Below, one piece after another: positions 53,495-62,718 of a DNA stretch of 64,000 nucleotides. Each line of letters opens with the position of its first letter. The first letter of the stretch is position 1. The DNA comes from Euglena gracilis (Eukaryota; Euglenida; Euglenophyceae; Euglenales). The notes below the pieces were generated by a model. It ran no database searches, was not told the DNA's origin, and worked only from the letters and a program-made list of their open reading frames with translations. The DNA is taken from NCBI GenBank assembly GCA_039621445.1, contig CP154956.1, positions 56,555,220 through 56,619,219 on the forward strand. Direction: 5' to 3'. Position numbers and translations under genes: made by a program.

Positions 53495-53709
53495 AACCCC
53501 CCCAAATAACACCCCCCCCCGGTGTGTTATTTGGGCACCCGAACTGGGGCCCCAAGGGGGGGTGTGTTATTTGGGGGGGGTGCTATTTTTACATGCAAAA
53601 CCAAAGGAAAACAGGGGGGGGTTATTTGGGTGCTCGAAATCGGCCCCTGAGGGGGGTGTGTTATTTGGGGGGGGTGTTATTTGGGGGGGTGTTATTTGGG
53701 AGGGGGGTT
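53495..53709. mobile_element. 215-bp poly-C-ended element with TA target duplication
   Basis: AACCCCCCCAAATAACACC at the left and GTTATTTGGGAGGGGGGTT at the right are inverted. TA flanks both ends (53493-53494 and 53710-53711). The interior has repeated GTTATTTGGG pieces. No gene was found. Confidence 0.7.
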
Positions 53710-54564
53710 TACATTGGAGCCCCGGCTTGCTCGCAAAGAACTTTTCTTTGAGCTTTTTCTGCAATCTTTTTGTTCTTTGTGTCAAAAAGACCATGCACCC
53801 ACTTCGCGAATGTTGTCATGAACTCATCCAGGTCTACGGCTTGAAATCTCCTACATTGACATGTTTTTTGAAATTTTGCGATTGCACTTTTCAGTTTTGC
53901 GTTTTTTCTGATCCTTCCGGTTGGAGCACTAGATCGAAGGTCCTGAAAAATTTGCCCAAAAGCATGTTTTTTTGACCTCCCGGACCCGGAAAAACTGTTT
54001 TTGAGCTGAAAATGAGCGTTTTTCGACCCGCCAGCGCCCCGTTTTGGGCCGCCAACCCATTGATTTTGGGTCAAAACCGGGTCAAAAAAGTCGAAAAAGT
54101 TGAAATTTTTTTTGCCCAAATGCATGTTTTTTGGCCTCCCGGACCCATCAAAAGTGTTTTTGGTCCAAAAATGAGCGTTTTTTGACCGCCAGCGCCCCGT
54201 TTTGGGCCGCCAACCCATTGACTTTGGGTCAAAACCGGGCCAAAAAATTCGAAAAAATTGAATTTTTTTTTTGCCCGAAACGATGTTTTTTTGGCCTCCC
54301 GGACCCATCAAAAGTGTTTTTGATCCAAAAATGAGCGTTTTTCGACCGCCAGCGCCCCGTTTTGGGCCGCCAACCCATTGAATTTGGGTCAAACCCGGGC
54401 CAAAAAAGTCGAAAAAAATCGAAAAAAAATTTCTTGCCCGAAATGATGTTTTTTGGCCTCCCGGACCCGGAAAAACTGTTTTTGAGCCGAAAATGAGCAT
54501 TTTTCCCGGGCCGGGCCGGGGTGGTCTCTCCCAAAGAGCTCAGCTCTACGTCACACCCTGGTGT

Positions 54565-54700
54565 TATTTTTACATGGACAAACCAAAGGAAAACAGGGGG
54601 GGGGTGTCATTTGGGCGCTCGAAATCCCCGATGGGGGTTTTTATTTGGGGGGTGTCATTTGGGGGGTTATTTGCGGGGGTATCTGCCAAAAAAAGTCATA
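54565..54700. repeat. Poly-G GTCATTTGGG fragment
   Basis: GACAAACCAAAGGAAAACAGG is shared with 53.59 kb. It is the interrupted right half of the element into which copy E inserted. Confidence 0.5.
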
Positions 54701-54774
54701 AAATTTCATTTTTTTTGCACCTTGGGGATGTTTTTGAACATTTTTTTGGCGGTCTTTGAACCCAGCAGGATTCT

Positions 54775-54845
54775 GATGCGAAAACTGTGTTCAGAACGCC
54801 GGTTCGGGCATGAAACTGTGTTTCAGAACGCCGGTTTGGGCGGAG
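54775..54845 (+). repeat. Cassette-terminus-type repeat
   Basis: GATGCGAAAACTGTGTTCAG and AACGCCGGTTCGGGC, then GAAACTGTGTTTCAGAACG match 16913-16985. Confidence 0.6.
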
Positions 54846-55322
54846 AACTCTCGCAGAACTCTCTTGTCTCTTGCAGAACAAATGAAACACCAATCCGATG
54901 GCTTTGTCTATCTCTGAATTCAATGAGAACAGTCCTCCTCTTCCCCCCCCCCCCATTCATTCCCCCCCCCCTCAATTCACCCTGAAGCTGGCCCAAGCAA
55001 CCTACCGTGTTTTGGGCCACTTTTAGAAAAAGCCTATGGATTTTGCCCCCCATCTAACATGACCACCTTTTTTTAGGGGCGGCCTCCGTCCGGCCAGTCA
55101 CCCTTCTAGCCAACTGGCTTCCCCTTACTCCTTTTTTTTTAAATCAGAAAACGGGTGGCGGACGCTAGGTTCATTATAGAACCAGGGTCCGCCACCCCTT
55201 TCTCTGAACCGGCGTTTTAGGGCCGCCGGGTTCACGACAGAACCGGCGTTACCAACCTTCGGTCAAAGGACACTCATGCCAATCTCCGACAACGAGATCG
55301 AGAGCGTATCTCTGGCTGTGTA

Positions 55323-55783
55323 AACCCCCCCTGAATATAACGACGGGTCGTTATCTGATTTTTCAGTTGGTGGAAAATCCAGAGGGGGTCGTTATAAATG
55401 GGGGGTCGTTATCAGAGGGTGGGGGCTTTGCTGTTTTCCCTACCGCAGCTATGTCTGACACGCTTTCTACCATCCATCCGTCATGCCATCCACTTGGGTT
55501 CACACCCCAGTTGATGACGTTGTAAAGAAGTTTGATGAGGATGTGCAAGGGTCCTCTGTAGGCTCTGCTCCTTCGCCCACCCTGACCACGCCCCCGTCCA
55601 AGCAGCGGTCGATCCGCTCATACTTCAAGTAAAAACTGGTGAGCCTGGACGCTCTCACGTGAGATGCATCATCTTGCCCGTGTTTTCTGCTCTTTGGGTC
55701 GTTATATTTCTTTTTTTGGTGGAAATTCCAGGATGGGTCGTTATAAATGGGGGGGGGGGTTGTTCTAAATGAGGGGGGGGGTT
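55323..55783 (+). mobile_element. 461-bp TA-flanked element encoding a PIP-box peptide
   Basis: Ends AACCCCCCCTGA...ATAACGA and ...AAATGAGGGGGGGGGTT; TA lies on both sides (55321-55322 and 55784-55785). Removing it rejoins the fold-back relict. GGGTCGTTATAAATGGGGG occurs near both ends, and GGTCGTTAT occurs five times in all. A small coding exon lies in the middle. TA duplication plus a C-terminal PCNA-binding motif suggests a deleted pogo-type element; this is inference. Confidence 0.65.
55483..55632 (+). CDS. 49-residue peptide ending in a canonical PIP box
   Basis: MPSTWVHTPVDDVVKKFDED, then PPSKQRSIRSYFK and stop. The last residues fit Q-x-x-I-x-x-Y-F, the motif by which proteins bind the PCNA sliding clamp, placed at the extreme C terminus with a basic neighbour on each side. 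An acceptor-like CCCTACCGCAG lies 35 bp upstream of the ATG, although the frame closes between them, so a later acceptor or the ATG itself would start it. Pogo-type transposases are known to carry such a C-terminal motif. Could be the last exon of a deleted transposase or a stand-alone peptide. Confidence 0.45.
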   Translation: MPSTWVHTPVDDVVKKFDEDVQGSSVGSAPSPTLTTPPSKQRSIRSYFK

Positions 55784-55952
55784 TAAATCATTCAGGTACA
55801 AACTCACCCCAATCAAAAGCTCTCCCCATCAGACGACTAGTGATGACCACCACATTCAGCCACGCTGCACTCTTATTTCCTGTCACAGTCTAATCGTAAT
55901 TTCACAATTTTGGTACCTCTGGAACCCTCAGGCCGTCGATTTCTATATCGAG

Positions 55953-57333
55953 AACTGTGTCCCAGGCACAGGTTTCACACACGACCGGTGTCTGGGACAC
56001 AGTTTTTGAAACCGTGTATCGGGGGCTCTGGTTTCACGCCCGAACCGGTGTCTAGGGACACACGGTCATGAACTGCTATTCTTAACAGGGTTTTCTCAAT
56101 GTACGCCGGCCAGGTTACTACCGTGTGCACCAGTGCGCTGCCCCAACCCCCCACACCAGCAGAATTTTTGGCTGGTCTTGAGGCTGCCGCCGCACCTCGG
56201 GAAACGCCAGCAGCCCACTCACTTTTGTTTGGGGATACGTTTGTCAACAGTTGCCCTCGTGGGGGTCTTGAAAAAGGTAAAATGGTGGCGCTGGCAGCTG
56301 CCCGGGATTTCCAAAAGGTTTGCGAGCTGCGTGAACGTTTGACAAACTGGACGACTGACTGGCTCTTGGCATTTGCTCTTTGGACGGTAAAGGTCACGTG
56401 CCTTTTTGATCACGGTGACGAGAAGCAGCAGACAGCCGCCACCCAACGCAAAGAAATTTGTGCTAATGTCAAGGTCCAGGATGGACCGGTCCTGGTACCC
56501 CTCCACGTTGACCACCATGGTCAACGCTTTGGCTGCATTGTATAGGGAATCGCCCACCCGTGTCGGCTTGTTTGTGCCTTCGGTGCAGCCACATTATCCG
56601 CAGTTTTGTGTTTTTTTCAGCGCTGCTTCTCTTCGGGAGAGGAAGCAAAAAGCCGAAGAAGAGGAGGTGGCGATAGTATCTGGGGAGGAAATTATGCGGC
56701 TCTTTGACCTGACAACCTGGACCAACTTTTTGGAGAGCCAGAGGATGAAGTTCCTTTTGATTGCCTACAACTTGGGCCAAAGGCCTGAGACATTTGCGGA
56801 GCTGACGGTGGGGTGTTTTCACCTGTCAGAGCGGGAGAGTGTGAGCGAAGTTTTGGTGAAATATCCAAAACAAAAAGCGTGCCAAAGCAATCAATTGAAC
56901 GCCAAAAAGCTGCTCCAGGAGCAGCTCATGCTGCCCCGAGACAACCCAAAACTTTGCGGGGTGGAGGCTTGGCGACGGCAAAAAGGCGAACCTGCCTGAT
57001 GCTGCCAATCCCTCCGTGCCTTCTTGGCGTTCGGCTGCAACTTTCAACAAGGTTCCAGGCTCTGTCCAGGCAATTTATGCCACGTTCCGTGGGGCAGCAA
57101 CCTGGGAGCGGGATGTCCTGGACCGTGCGATTGTCTTCAAAAATCTCGCGCGCCGATTTCCCTGTTAAACCATTGTTAGCATTGGGTCACAACTCAGCAC
57201 ACCGATTTTCACTTCGCTCTGAGCTTTTGTACTATTGCATAGTTGATTCACTCCCAGACACCGGTTTCCCGCCCTAACCGGTTTCTGGGACACCGGTTCG
57301 GGCGTGAAACCAGAGCCCCCATACACGGTTTCA
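55953..57333. mobile_element. Recombinase cassette D (hairpin, TIRs, gene)
   Basis: The outer hairpin AACTGTGTCCCAG / CTGGGACACAGTT lies at 55953-56004. The left TIR is 56007-56060 (TGAAACCGTGTATCGGGGGC, then CTCTGGTTTCACGCCCG) and the right TIR 57286-57333 is its near-perfect inverse with one base missing. CCGGTGTCTGGGACA motifs occur as short direct repeats next to both. Same layout as B and C with different repeat sequence. End fragments of this subtype are also at 21.2, 44.59, 62.5 and 63.0 kb. Confidence 0.75.
56099..57172 (+). CDS. Cassette D protein, tyrosine-recombinase-like (fullest copy, frameshifted)
   Basis: The ATG at 56099 starts MYAGQVTTVCTSALPQPPTP, then AEFLAGLEAAAA and GKMVALAAARDFQK. 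The middle (second frame from about 56500) reads MVNALAALYRESPTRVG, then HYPQFCVFFSAAS and GEEIMRLFDLTTW. Next comes FLLIAYNLGQRPETFAELTV, where G-Q-R-P-E-T aligns with the first arginine box of tyrosine recombinases, then VLVKYPKQKACQSNQ and DNPKLCGVEAW, positions where the family usually has a Lys-containing turn and a cPv-type linker. The final H-x-x-R and Tyr boxes are not clear. A frame change near 56480 means either an intron or inactivation. Crypton-like origin is a guess. Confidence 0.5.
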
Positions 57334-57548
57334 AGAGGAAAATCGTTTCTCCAAGGTTCATGATGCTTCTCAAACCAAACAGCACCGAAAATAGCCACAA
57401 GTGTGATTTTGGCCAATCCAATGATCGCGATCAGAAGGGGGTGTCCATGGTGTGCCGTGGTGCATGCCGTTTGAAGCAGGCCATTGGGGTTTTCCACAAT
57501 TCACAGCTCTCTTATTTCAAAACAACACCAATTTTCACCAAAATTTGA
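57334..57548 (+). other. Exon-like stretch right of cassette D
   Basis: The plus frame reads ENSHKCDFGQSNDRDQKG, then VSMVCRGACRLKQAIGVF and stops at 57548. The residue mix is protein-like but no family is recognised. It adjoins the right TIR and may be host exon sequence interrupted by the cassette. Confidence 0.3.
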
Positions 57549-59009
57549 TAACCCCCCCCCAATAGAAGCACGGGTACGCGTATAGCAGACCACCGCCTCC
57601 GGCGGCAGGGGATGCGCTTCTATTTGGACCCCACCTGCACGATTTTTCTTGATTTCCTTCAAAAATCCCATCAAATCCTTTGGTGGCAGGGGGGGTCACA
57701 TGGCGGTGGGCTGGAGGGGGGGGGGGTCCTGGCTAGTCGGCCGACTAGGCCTGGTCGGCAGCTAGTCGGCGAGACAGGGGGGGGGGGTAGTGGCTAGTCG
57801 GCCGACTTGTCGGCGAAATACCCACTCTAATGTACTAACGGGTCAAAACCGCTGACTTTTAAGCCCCCCCCATGAAGAAAATTGTATGCAAAGTCGGTGG
57901 GTAGTTGGTGGTCATAAAAATGCATCCACCCGCCAAACAACCCGCATTGTGTACCCTCCCCCCCCCCCCATTGTGTACTTCCCCCTAATTTTGGCCTCTG
58001 GGGGGAGGTACATAATGGGGTGGCATGGTACAAGTGGGGGGGTTAAACGTGGGGGGGTTTAAATGGGGGGTTTGGTTGCCCTTGGACACCATCCATTTTC
58101 CCAACTCTTCGCATCCTCCACGGCTAGCCCGAGTTTTGGCAATTTTGAGGCTTCCAAATATTGTACGGTTTGGCCTGTTTCGACTATTGGACTTGGGGGA
58201 TCAAAATCTTCAAAATATCTCCAAAATGGTGGTGGCCTATCACCCCGTGTAGGCCGGGCTAAGTCATTTTTGTGGCTCACTTTGGCATAGGCGGGGGGCC
58301 CCCCCCCCCCCCCCCCCGCACCCCCCCTCAAATAACAAAATCCCTTCCATGTTGGCAATATACTTGGAGGGCTAAGTCCTTTTTGTGCGAAATTTTGACT
58401 TATATTGAAAATCCAATGGGGAGAGGTGTTCTTTTGCCAAAAGTGGCCCAAAATGGACATTTTCCCCCAAGTTTTTGCATATTCACCCCCAATTGGGGGG
58501 TTCTGGAGCCATTTGGGTGGGTTTTGACTGGTGTTGAGATGATTTGGACAACAGTTTTCTTCAGGGGGGGGGCTTAAAAGTCGGCGGTTTTGACCCGTTA
58601 GTACATTAGGGTGGCTAGTCGGCCGACTCGGCCGACTAGCCAAGACCCCCACCCCTGTCTCGCCGACTAGCTGCCGACCAGGCCTACCATCCCCCCCCCC
58701 CATTATGTACCTCCCCCCGGGAGGCCGAAACTGGGGGGGGGAGGTACATAATGGGGAGGTACACAATGGGGGGACATGCCTGCGGAAGGCCAGGTGAGGT
58801 GCATTCCTCTTGAGACTGCCCCCCCCCCATTATGTACCTCCCCCCCAGGGGGTACATAATGGGGGGGGGATGGTAGTCGGCCGACCAATTGGCTGGTCGG
58901 TCGACTAGCCAGGACCCCTCCAGCCTACCGTCTGCCACCGGCGGGGGGTGCGCTTTTATTTGGACCCTGCGCTTGTAGCGGCCCCGCACTTCTATTAGGG
59001 GGGGTTTAC
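57549..59009. repeat. Poly-C-ended composite block (AATAGAAG ends) with nested repeats
   Basis: TAACCCCCCCCCAATAGAAG at the left and CTTCTATTAGGGGGGGTTTA at the right are inverted, with CCTCCGGCGGCAGGGG near the left end and CCACCGGCGGGG near the right. Between them are copies of the 440-bp repeat, the AATCGGGGGTGAATATGC repeat (inverted) and several TACATAATGGGG fold-backs (57940-58035, 58684-58785, 58822-58870). Confidence 0.55.
58684..58870. repeat. Paired TACATAATGGGG fold-backs
   Basis: Two adjacent palindromes with CCCCATTATGTACCTCCCCC arms. The same arms occur near 57.94-58.03 kb, and a single arm at 61.2 kb. Confidence 0.7.
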
Positions 59010-59254
59010 TCAACCCACTGGTCCCCAAATGGCAAATTTCATTGCACCAAATGGTAAAACAGTCAAATCAGGACCTCAACGACCAATTTAGGACATTTTT
59101 GGGCGCTTTTCATAAAAATTTTGTTGGTGACAAAACCGGGGTTAGGAACGCTGGGTTTTGGACACACCTAGCAGCGGCCTGGCTGGCGGCCTGGCAGCTT
59201 AGCAGTTTGGCTGGCCCAGCTTGACCTGGCTTGGGCGACTGGCCCTGGCTCCAA

Positions 59255-59505
59255 GTGTGTTGCCAACATAGAAGAGATTTTGTTATTTGAGGCTCGGATG
59301 GGGGTGGAGGGGGGAGTTTTCTGCCTCTCGTGATGCAGAATGCTTGCATTTCTAAAGGATTTTCATGTAATCCCTGTTTCATCATCGATTTTTTAGCCCT
59401 CCAAATCCCATCAAGGGCCCACCGACCCCCACCGACCAAAGATTTCCATCTGAAGGTGTTTATGTTGGTGTAAGGTACTTATTTGGACCCATCCAGACAC
59501 CTGTT
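59255..59505 (+). repeat. 440-bp repeat, partial copy (empty cassette C site)
   Basis: GTTGCCAACATAGAAGAG... through CTTGCATTTCTAAAGGATTT and TTTGGACCCATCCAGACA, then it joins a 163-bp unit. Confidence 0.75.
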
Positions 59506-59509
59506 TTCG

Positions 59510-59845
59510 GTCAAAAAAGTCAAAAAAAATCGAAAATTTTTTTTGCCCGAGACGATGTTTTTTTGCCTCCCGGACCCAGAAAAACTGTTTTTGAGCCAAA
59601 AATGAGCGTTTTTCGACCCACCGGCGCCCCGTTTTGGGCCCGAAACCAATGCACTTAGGATCCTTTTCGGGTCAAAAAGTCGGAAAAAATCGAAAACTTT
59701 TTTGCCCAAAACGATGTTTTTTGGCCTCCTGGACCTGGAAAAGGTGTTTTTTGAGCCAAAAATGAGCGTCCCCCCCCCCCCAGCGCCCCGTTTCGGGCAC
59801 AAAACCCTTGCATTTCAGTCAAAAGAGCTCCATGCAGTGGGCCGG
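59510..59845 (+). repeat. Two diverged 163-bp units (copy F)
   Basis: TCGGTCAAAAAAGTCAAAAA, GCCTCCCGGACCCAG and GCGCCCCGTTTTGGGC units ending AGAGCTCCATGCAGTGGGCC, directly before copy D. Confidence 0.7.
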
Positions 59846-59860
59846 TTTATATGGGGGGGG

Positions 59861-61202
59861 TCGCTGAGCTCTTATCTCTTTAGAGTAAGAGCGAAGCTTA
59901 CCACCAGGGAAAAGTGGGGGGTCGGACCCCCCCCCCTCCCCCGGCCCCCCCCCTCTGGGTAGACCGTGAAAACCGCGGATTATCACCATGACCCCAGCCC
60001 GGTTCCCGGAATTTTTTTTTCCAGTTGCGAGCGACTGGATTCCTAGTTTCCGAATCACCTGGGTTTGACCCCCAACTCCCCGCCAGGCCCGAGTTATTCA
60101 CGCGCGAAGGGGTCCAAACTGGGTAGGATTTACCCGCCCCCCCTGGATAAGCCCCCCCCCCCTTTGGACTCTGCCATTTCGGCCAAAAAAATGTCAATTT
60201 TCAAAATATCTCCAAAATGAAGCCAAATCAAAGGAAATGTCCGGAGACCTAATTTGAAGCCCTTGGAACGCCCCATCCACCGGTATTTTGATTTCCCCGC
60301 AACTCCCCGCCCAGCCCGAGATACGGCCGTTTTCGGCGTAGATGGCCGTTTTGTACACTTTTCCCTCTGTTCGACTTAGCCGTTTTCGGGGGGGTGGGGG
60401 TCAAAAAATCGATGTTTTCAAAATTTCTCGAAAACGATGCAAAATCAAAGGAAATGTCCGGAGACCTAAATTGAAGCCCTTGGAACGCTCTATCTACTGG
60501 GATTTTGGTTTCCCCGCAACTCCCCGCCCAGCCCGAGATACGGGCGTTTTTTGGCCAATTTGGGCCATTTTTGGCCATTTTGTACACTTTTTCCACTGTT
60601 CGACTTTTTGCCCGAAATGATGTTTTTTGGCCTCCCGGACCCAGAAAAACTGTTTTTGAGCCGAAAACGAGCGTTTTTCGACCCGCCAGCGCCCCGTTTT
60701 GGGCCGCCGACCCATTGACTTTGGGTCAAAATCGGGTCAAAAAAGTCGAAAAAAATCGAAAAAAATTTTTTTGCCCGAAATGATGTTTTTTGGCCTCCCG
60801 GACCCAGAAAAACTGTTTTTGAGCCGAAAACGAGCGTTTTTCGACCCGCCCGCGCCCCGTTTTGGGCCGCCGACCCGTTGACTTTGTGTCAAAACCGGGT
60901 CAAAAAAGTCGAAAAAAATCGAAAAAATTTTTGCTGCCCGAAACGATGTTTTTTGGCCTCCCGGACCCAGAAAAACTGTTTTTGAGCCGAAAACGAGCGT
61001 TTTTCGACCCACCGGCGCCCTGTTTCTGGCACAAAACCCATGCATTTCCGGCAAAAGAGCTCCATGGAGTGGGCCGGTGTGTATGGAGGGGTTCAATGAA
61101 GGGGTGGGTGCGCGCTTATCAAGAGCTCAGCACTATTCAAAACCTGGTCAATGAAGGGGTGGGTGCGCACTTATTAAGAGCTCAGCACTATTCAAAACCT
61201 GG
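59861..61202 (+). repeat. GTCGCTGAG repeat family, copy D (fewest 163-bp units)
   Basis: Near-identical to B and C but with two unit starts (60699, 60862), an internal deletion of about 45 bp at 60605, and a duplicated 3' terminus (GAGCTCAGCACTATTC occurs twice, 61124 and 61180). Confidence 0.85.
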
Positions 61203-61214
61203 TACATAATGGGG

Positions 61215-61555
61215 GGGGTATGGTAACCCCCCCCTTCAGGCTGACCAACCAAACCTCGACATCCCCCCCCATGGGGAAGAAAAATAAAGGCGGCCAGGGA
61301 CTATTTTTTCGGCCGCAAACCACCCAAAAGCGCAATTGTGGATCAGCACCACCGTGTCAATCCATTTGCTGCCATCAATTCTTGGGCTCTCCGATGAGAA
61401 CCAAAGCGTCGCTTCAAGATTTGTGGTGCTGGACGGGGCATCTTATTGGATCCCTCCCCACCAGCATGCATGAGTGGGATACAAGCACAGGTTATCTTTT
61501 TTTTGTGATTAGCGGTAACAATGCGCAAAGAGCGGAAAAGAATGATGGGTTCAAC
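61215..61555. other. No gene recognised
   Basis: Ordinary sequence with an open frame of 122 codons lacking any domain. Confidence 0.35.
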
Positions 61556-61832
61556 AGCACCTTTTTGGCCAAAAATGGCCAAAAATGACAATTTGGGGCA
61601 AGTTTTCAGAAATTTCGATAAAATTCCATGAACCATCAACCTCAAAATGACCATTTTGAGAGGAAAGGAGCAAAATTTCACCCATCAAAATTTCACCACC
61701 AACCATCAAAACGGTGAAGTTCACCGGTGAACTTCACCGCCGAAAGTGCCCCCCCTCCCACCCCCCCGGTAAACGTTCACCAGTGAAGTTCACCAGGGGG
61801 GGTCCGCAGCCCCCCCGTACTGCCTAACCTCC
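61556..61832 (+). mobile_element. Right part of the 399-bp TIR element (second copy)
   Basis: It matches 51900-52160 and ends GTACTGCCTAACCTCC at 61832, directly against cassette E sequence (AAAGGTTTGCGAGCTGC). Confidence 0.75.
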
Positions 61833-62575
61833 AAAGGTTTGCGAGCTGCATAGGGCAACATTTGACAAACTGGACAACTGGCTCTTGGCATTTGCTCTTT
61901 GGACAGTAAAAGTCACGTGCTTTTTTCATCACGGTGACGAGAAGCAACAGGCAGCCGCCGCCCAACGCAAAAGAAATTTGTGCCAATGCCAAGGTCCAGG
62001 ATCCACGTTGACCACAATGGTCAACGCCCTGGCTGCTTTGTACAGGGAAGCACCCTCCCATGTTGGCGCCTTTGTGCCTTCGGTGCAGCCACATTTTCCA
62101 CAATTCTATGCTTTTTTCAACGCTGCCTCTCTTTGGGAGAAGAAGCAAAAGGCCGAAGAAGAGGAGGTGCCTGTAGTGTCCAAGGAGGAAATTTTGCGTC
62201 TCTTTGACCTCACAACCTGGAACAATTTCCTAGAGAGCCAGAGGATGAATTTATTGTTGATTACCTACAACTTGGGCCAAAAGCCCGAGACGTTTTTGGA
62301 GCTGATGGTGGAGTGTTTTCACCTGTCAGAGCGGGAGGGGGTGACCGAAGTTTTGGTGAAATACCCCAAACGAAAAGGACTGTCCTGTTTCCCTCAAACT
62401 TTTCGCTGCTTTCATTATAAAAAGATTTGTTATCACTCGTCTCGCTACTCATGGCACCAAATTCCACATGCATTTGCACTTTTGCACTGTTGCAGTGTCT
62501 GTTCGGTCCCTCCCGAACCGGTGTCTGGGACGCCGGTTCGGGGCGTGAACCCAGAGCCCCCATGCACAGCTTGTG
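61833..62575 (+). pseudogene. Recombinase cassette E, 3' part (catalytic Arg lost)
   Basis: The frame reads MVNALAALYREAPSHVGAF, then HFPQFYAFFNAAS, EEILRLFDLTTWNNFLESQ and LLLITYNLGQKPETFLEL, close to cassette D. The arginine of G-Q-R-P-E-T is a lysine here. About 300 bp present in D (after VKYPKRKG) are missing. The 3' terminal repeats follow (62515-62575). It is expected to be inactive. Confidence 0.6.
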
Positions 62576-62718
62576 GTGAACTTCACCGGTGAAGTTCACC
62601 GTTGGGGAAGGCAGAGGGGGGGGAGGGGGTCCGGGACTCCCTGGTGATCTTTCAAACGGTGAACTTCACCTAGGGGGGGGGTCCAGGACCCCAAAAGTTA
62701 CCGCCTGATCTCCTTTGG
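62576..62718 (-). mobile_element. Left part of the 399-bp TIR element (second copy, inverted)
   Basis: On the minus strand it starts GGAGATCAGGCGGTAACTT at 62718 and matches 51762-51905, stopping at the GGTGAAGTTCACC palindrome. It lies opposite to the right part at 61556-61832. Confidence 0.7.

Larger units (their letters stand above)
52374..54563 (+). repeat. GTCGCTGAG repeat family, diverged copy E with insertions
   Basis: The left part (52374-52910) matches copy A. The right part (53940-54563) holds three to four diverged 163-bp units and the AAAGAGCTCAGCTCTACGTCA...CCTGG end. Between them lie unrelated insertions, including a recombinase exon and a poly-C-ended element. The 263-codon minus frame over the units is not a gene. 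Confidence 0.7.
55145..55925 (-). mobile_element. Fold-back element relict (third copy), interrupted
   Basis: Reverse-orientation and clearly diverged. 55145-55322 matches the attached hairpin and right end (GGTGGCGGACGC, ACCTTCGGTCAAAGGACACTC). 55784-55925 matches the body (AAAGCTCTCCCCATCAGACG). A 461-bp TA-flanked element splits it. Confidence 0.75.

Noticed and set aside
53709-54500. 263-codon minus-strand open frame
   Set aside because: It follows 163-bp repeat units in copy E. The same frames occur in every copy of the repeat, so it is not a gene.
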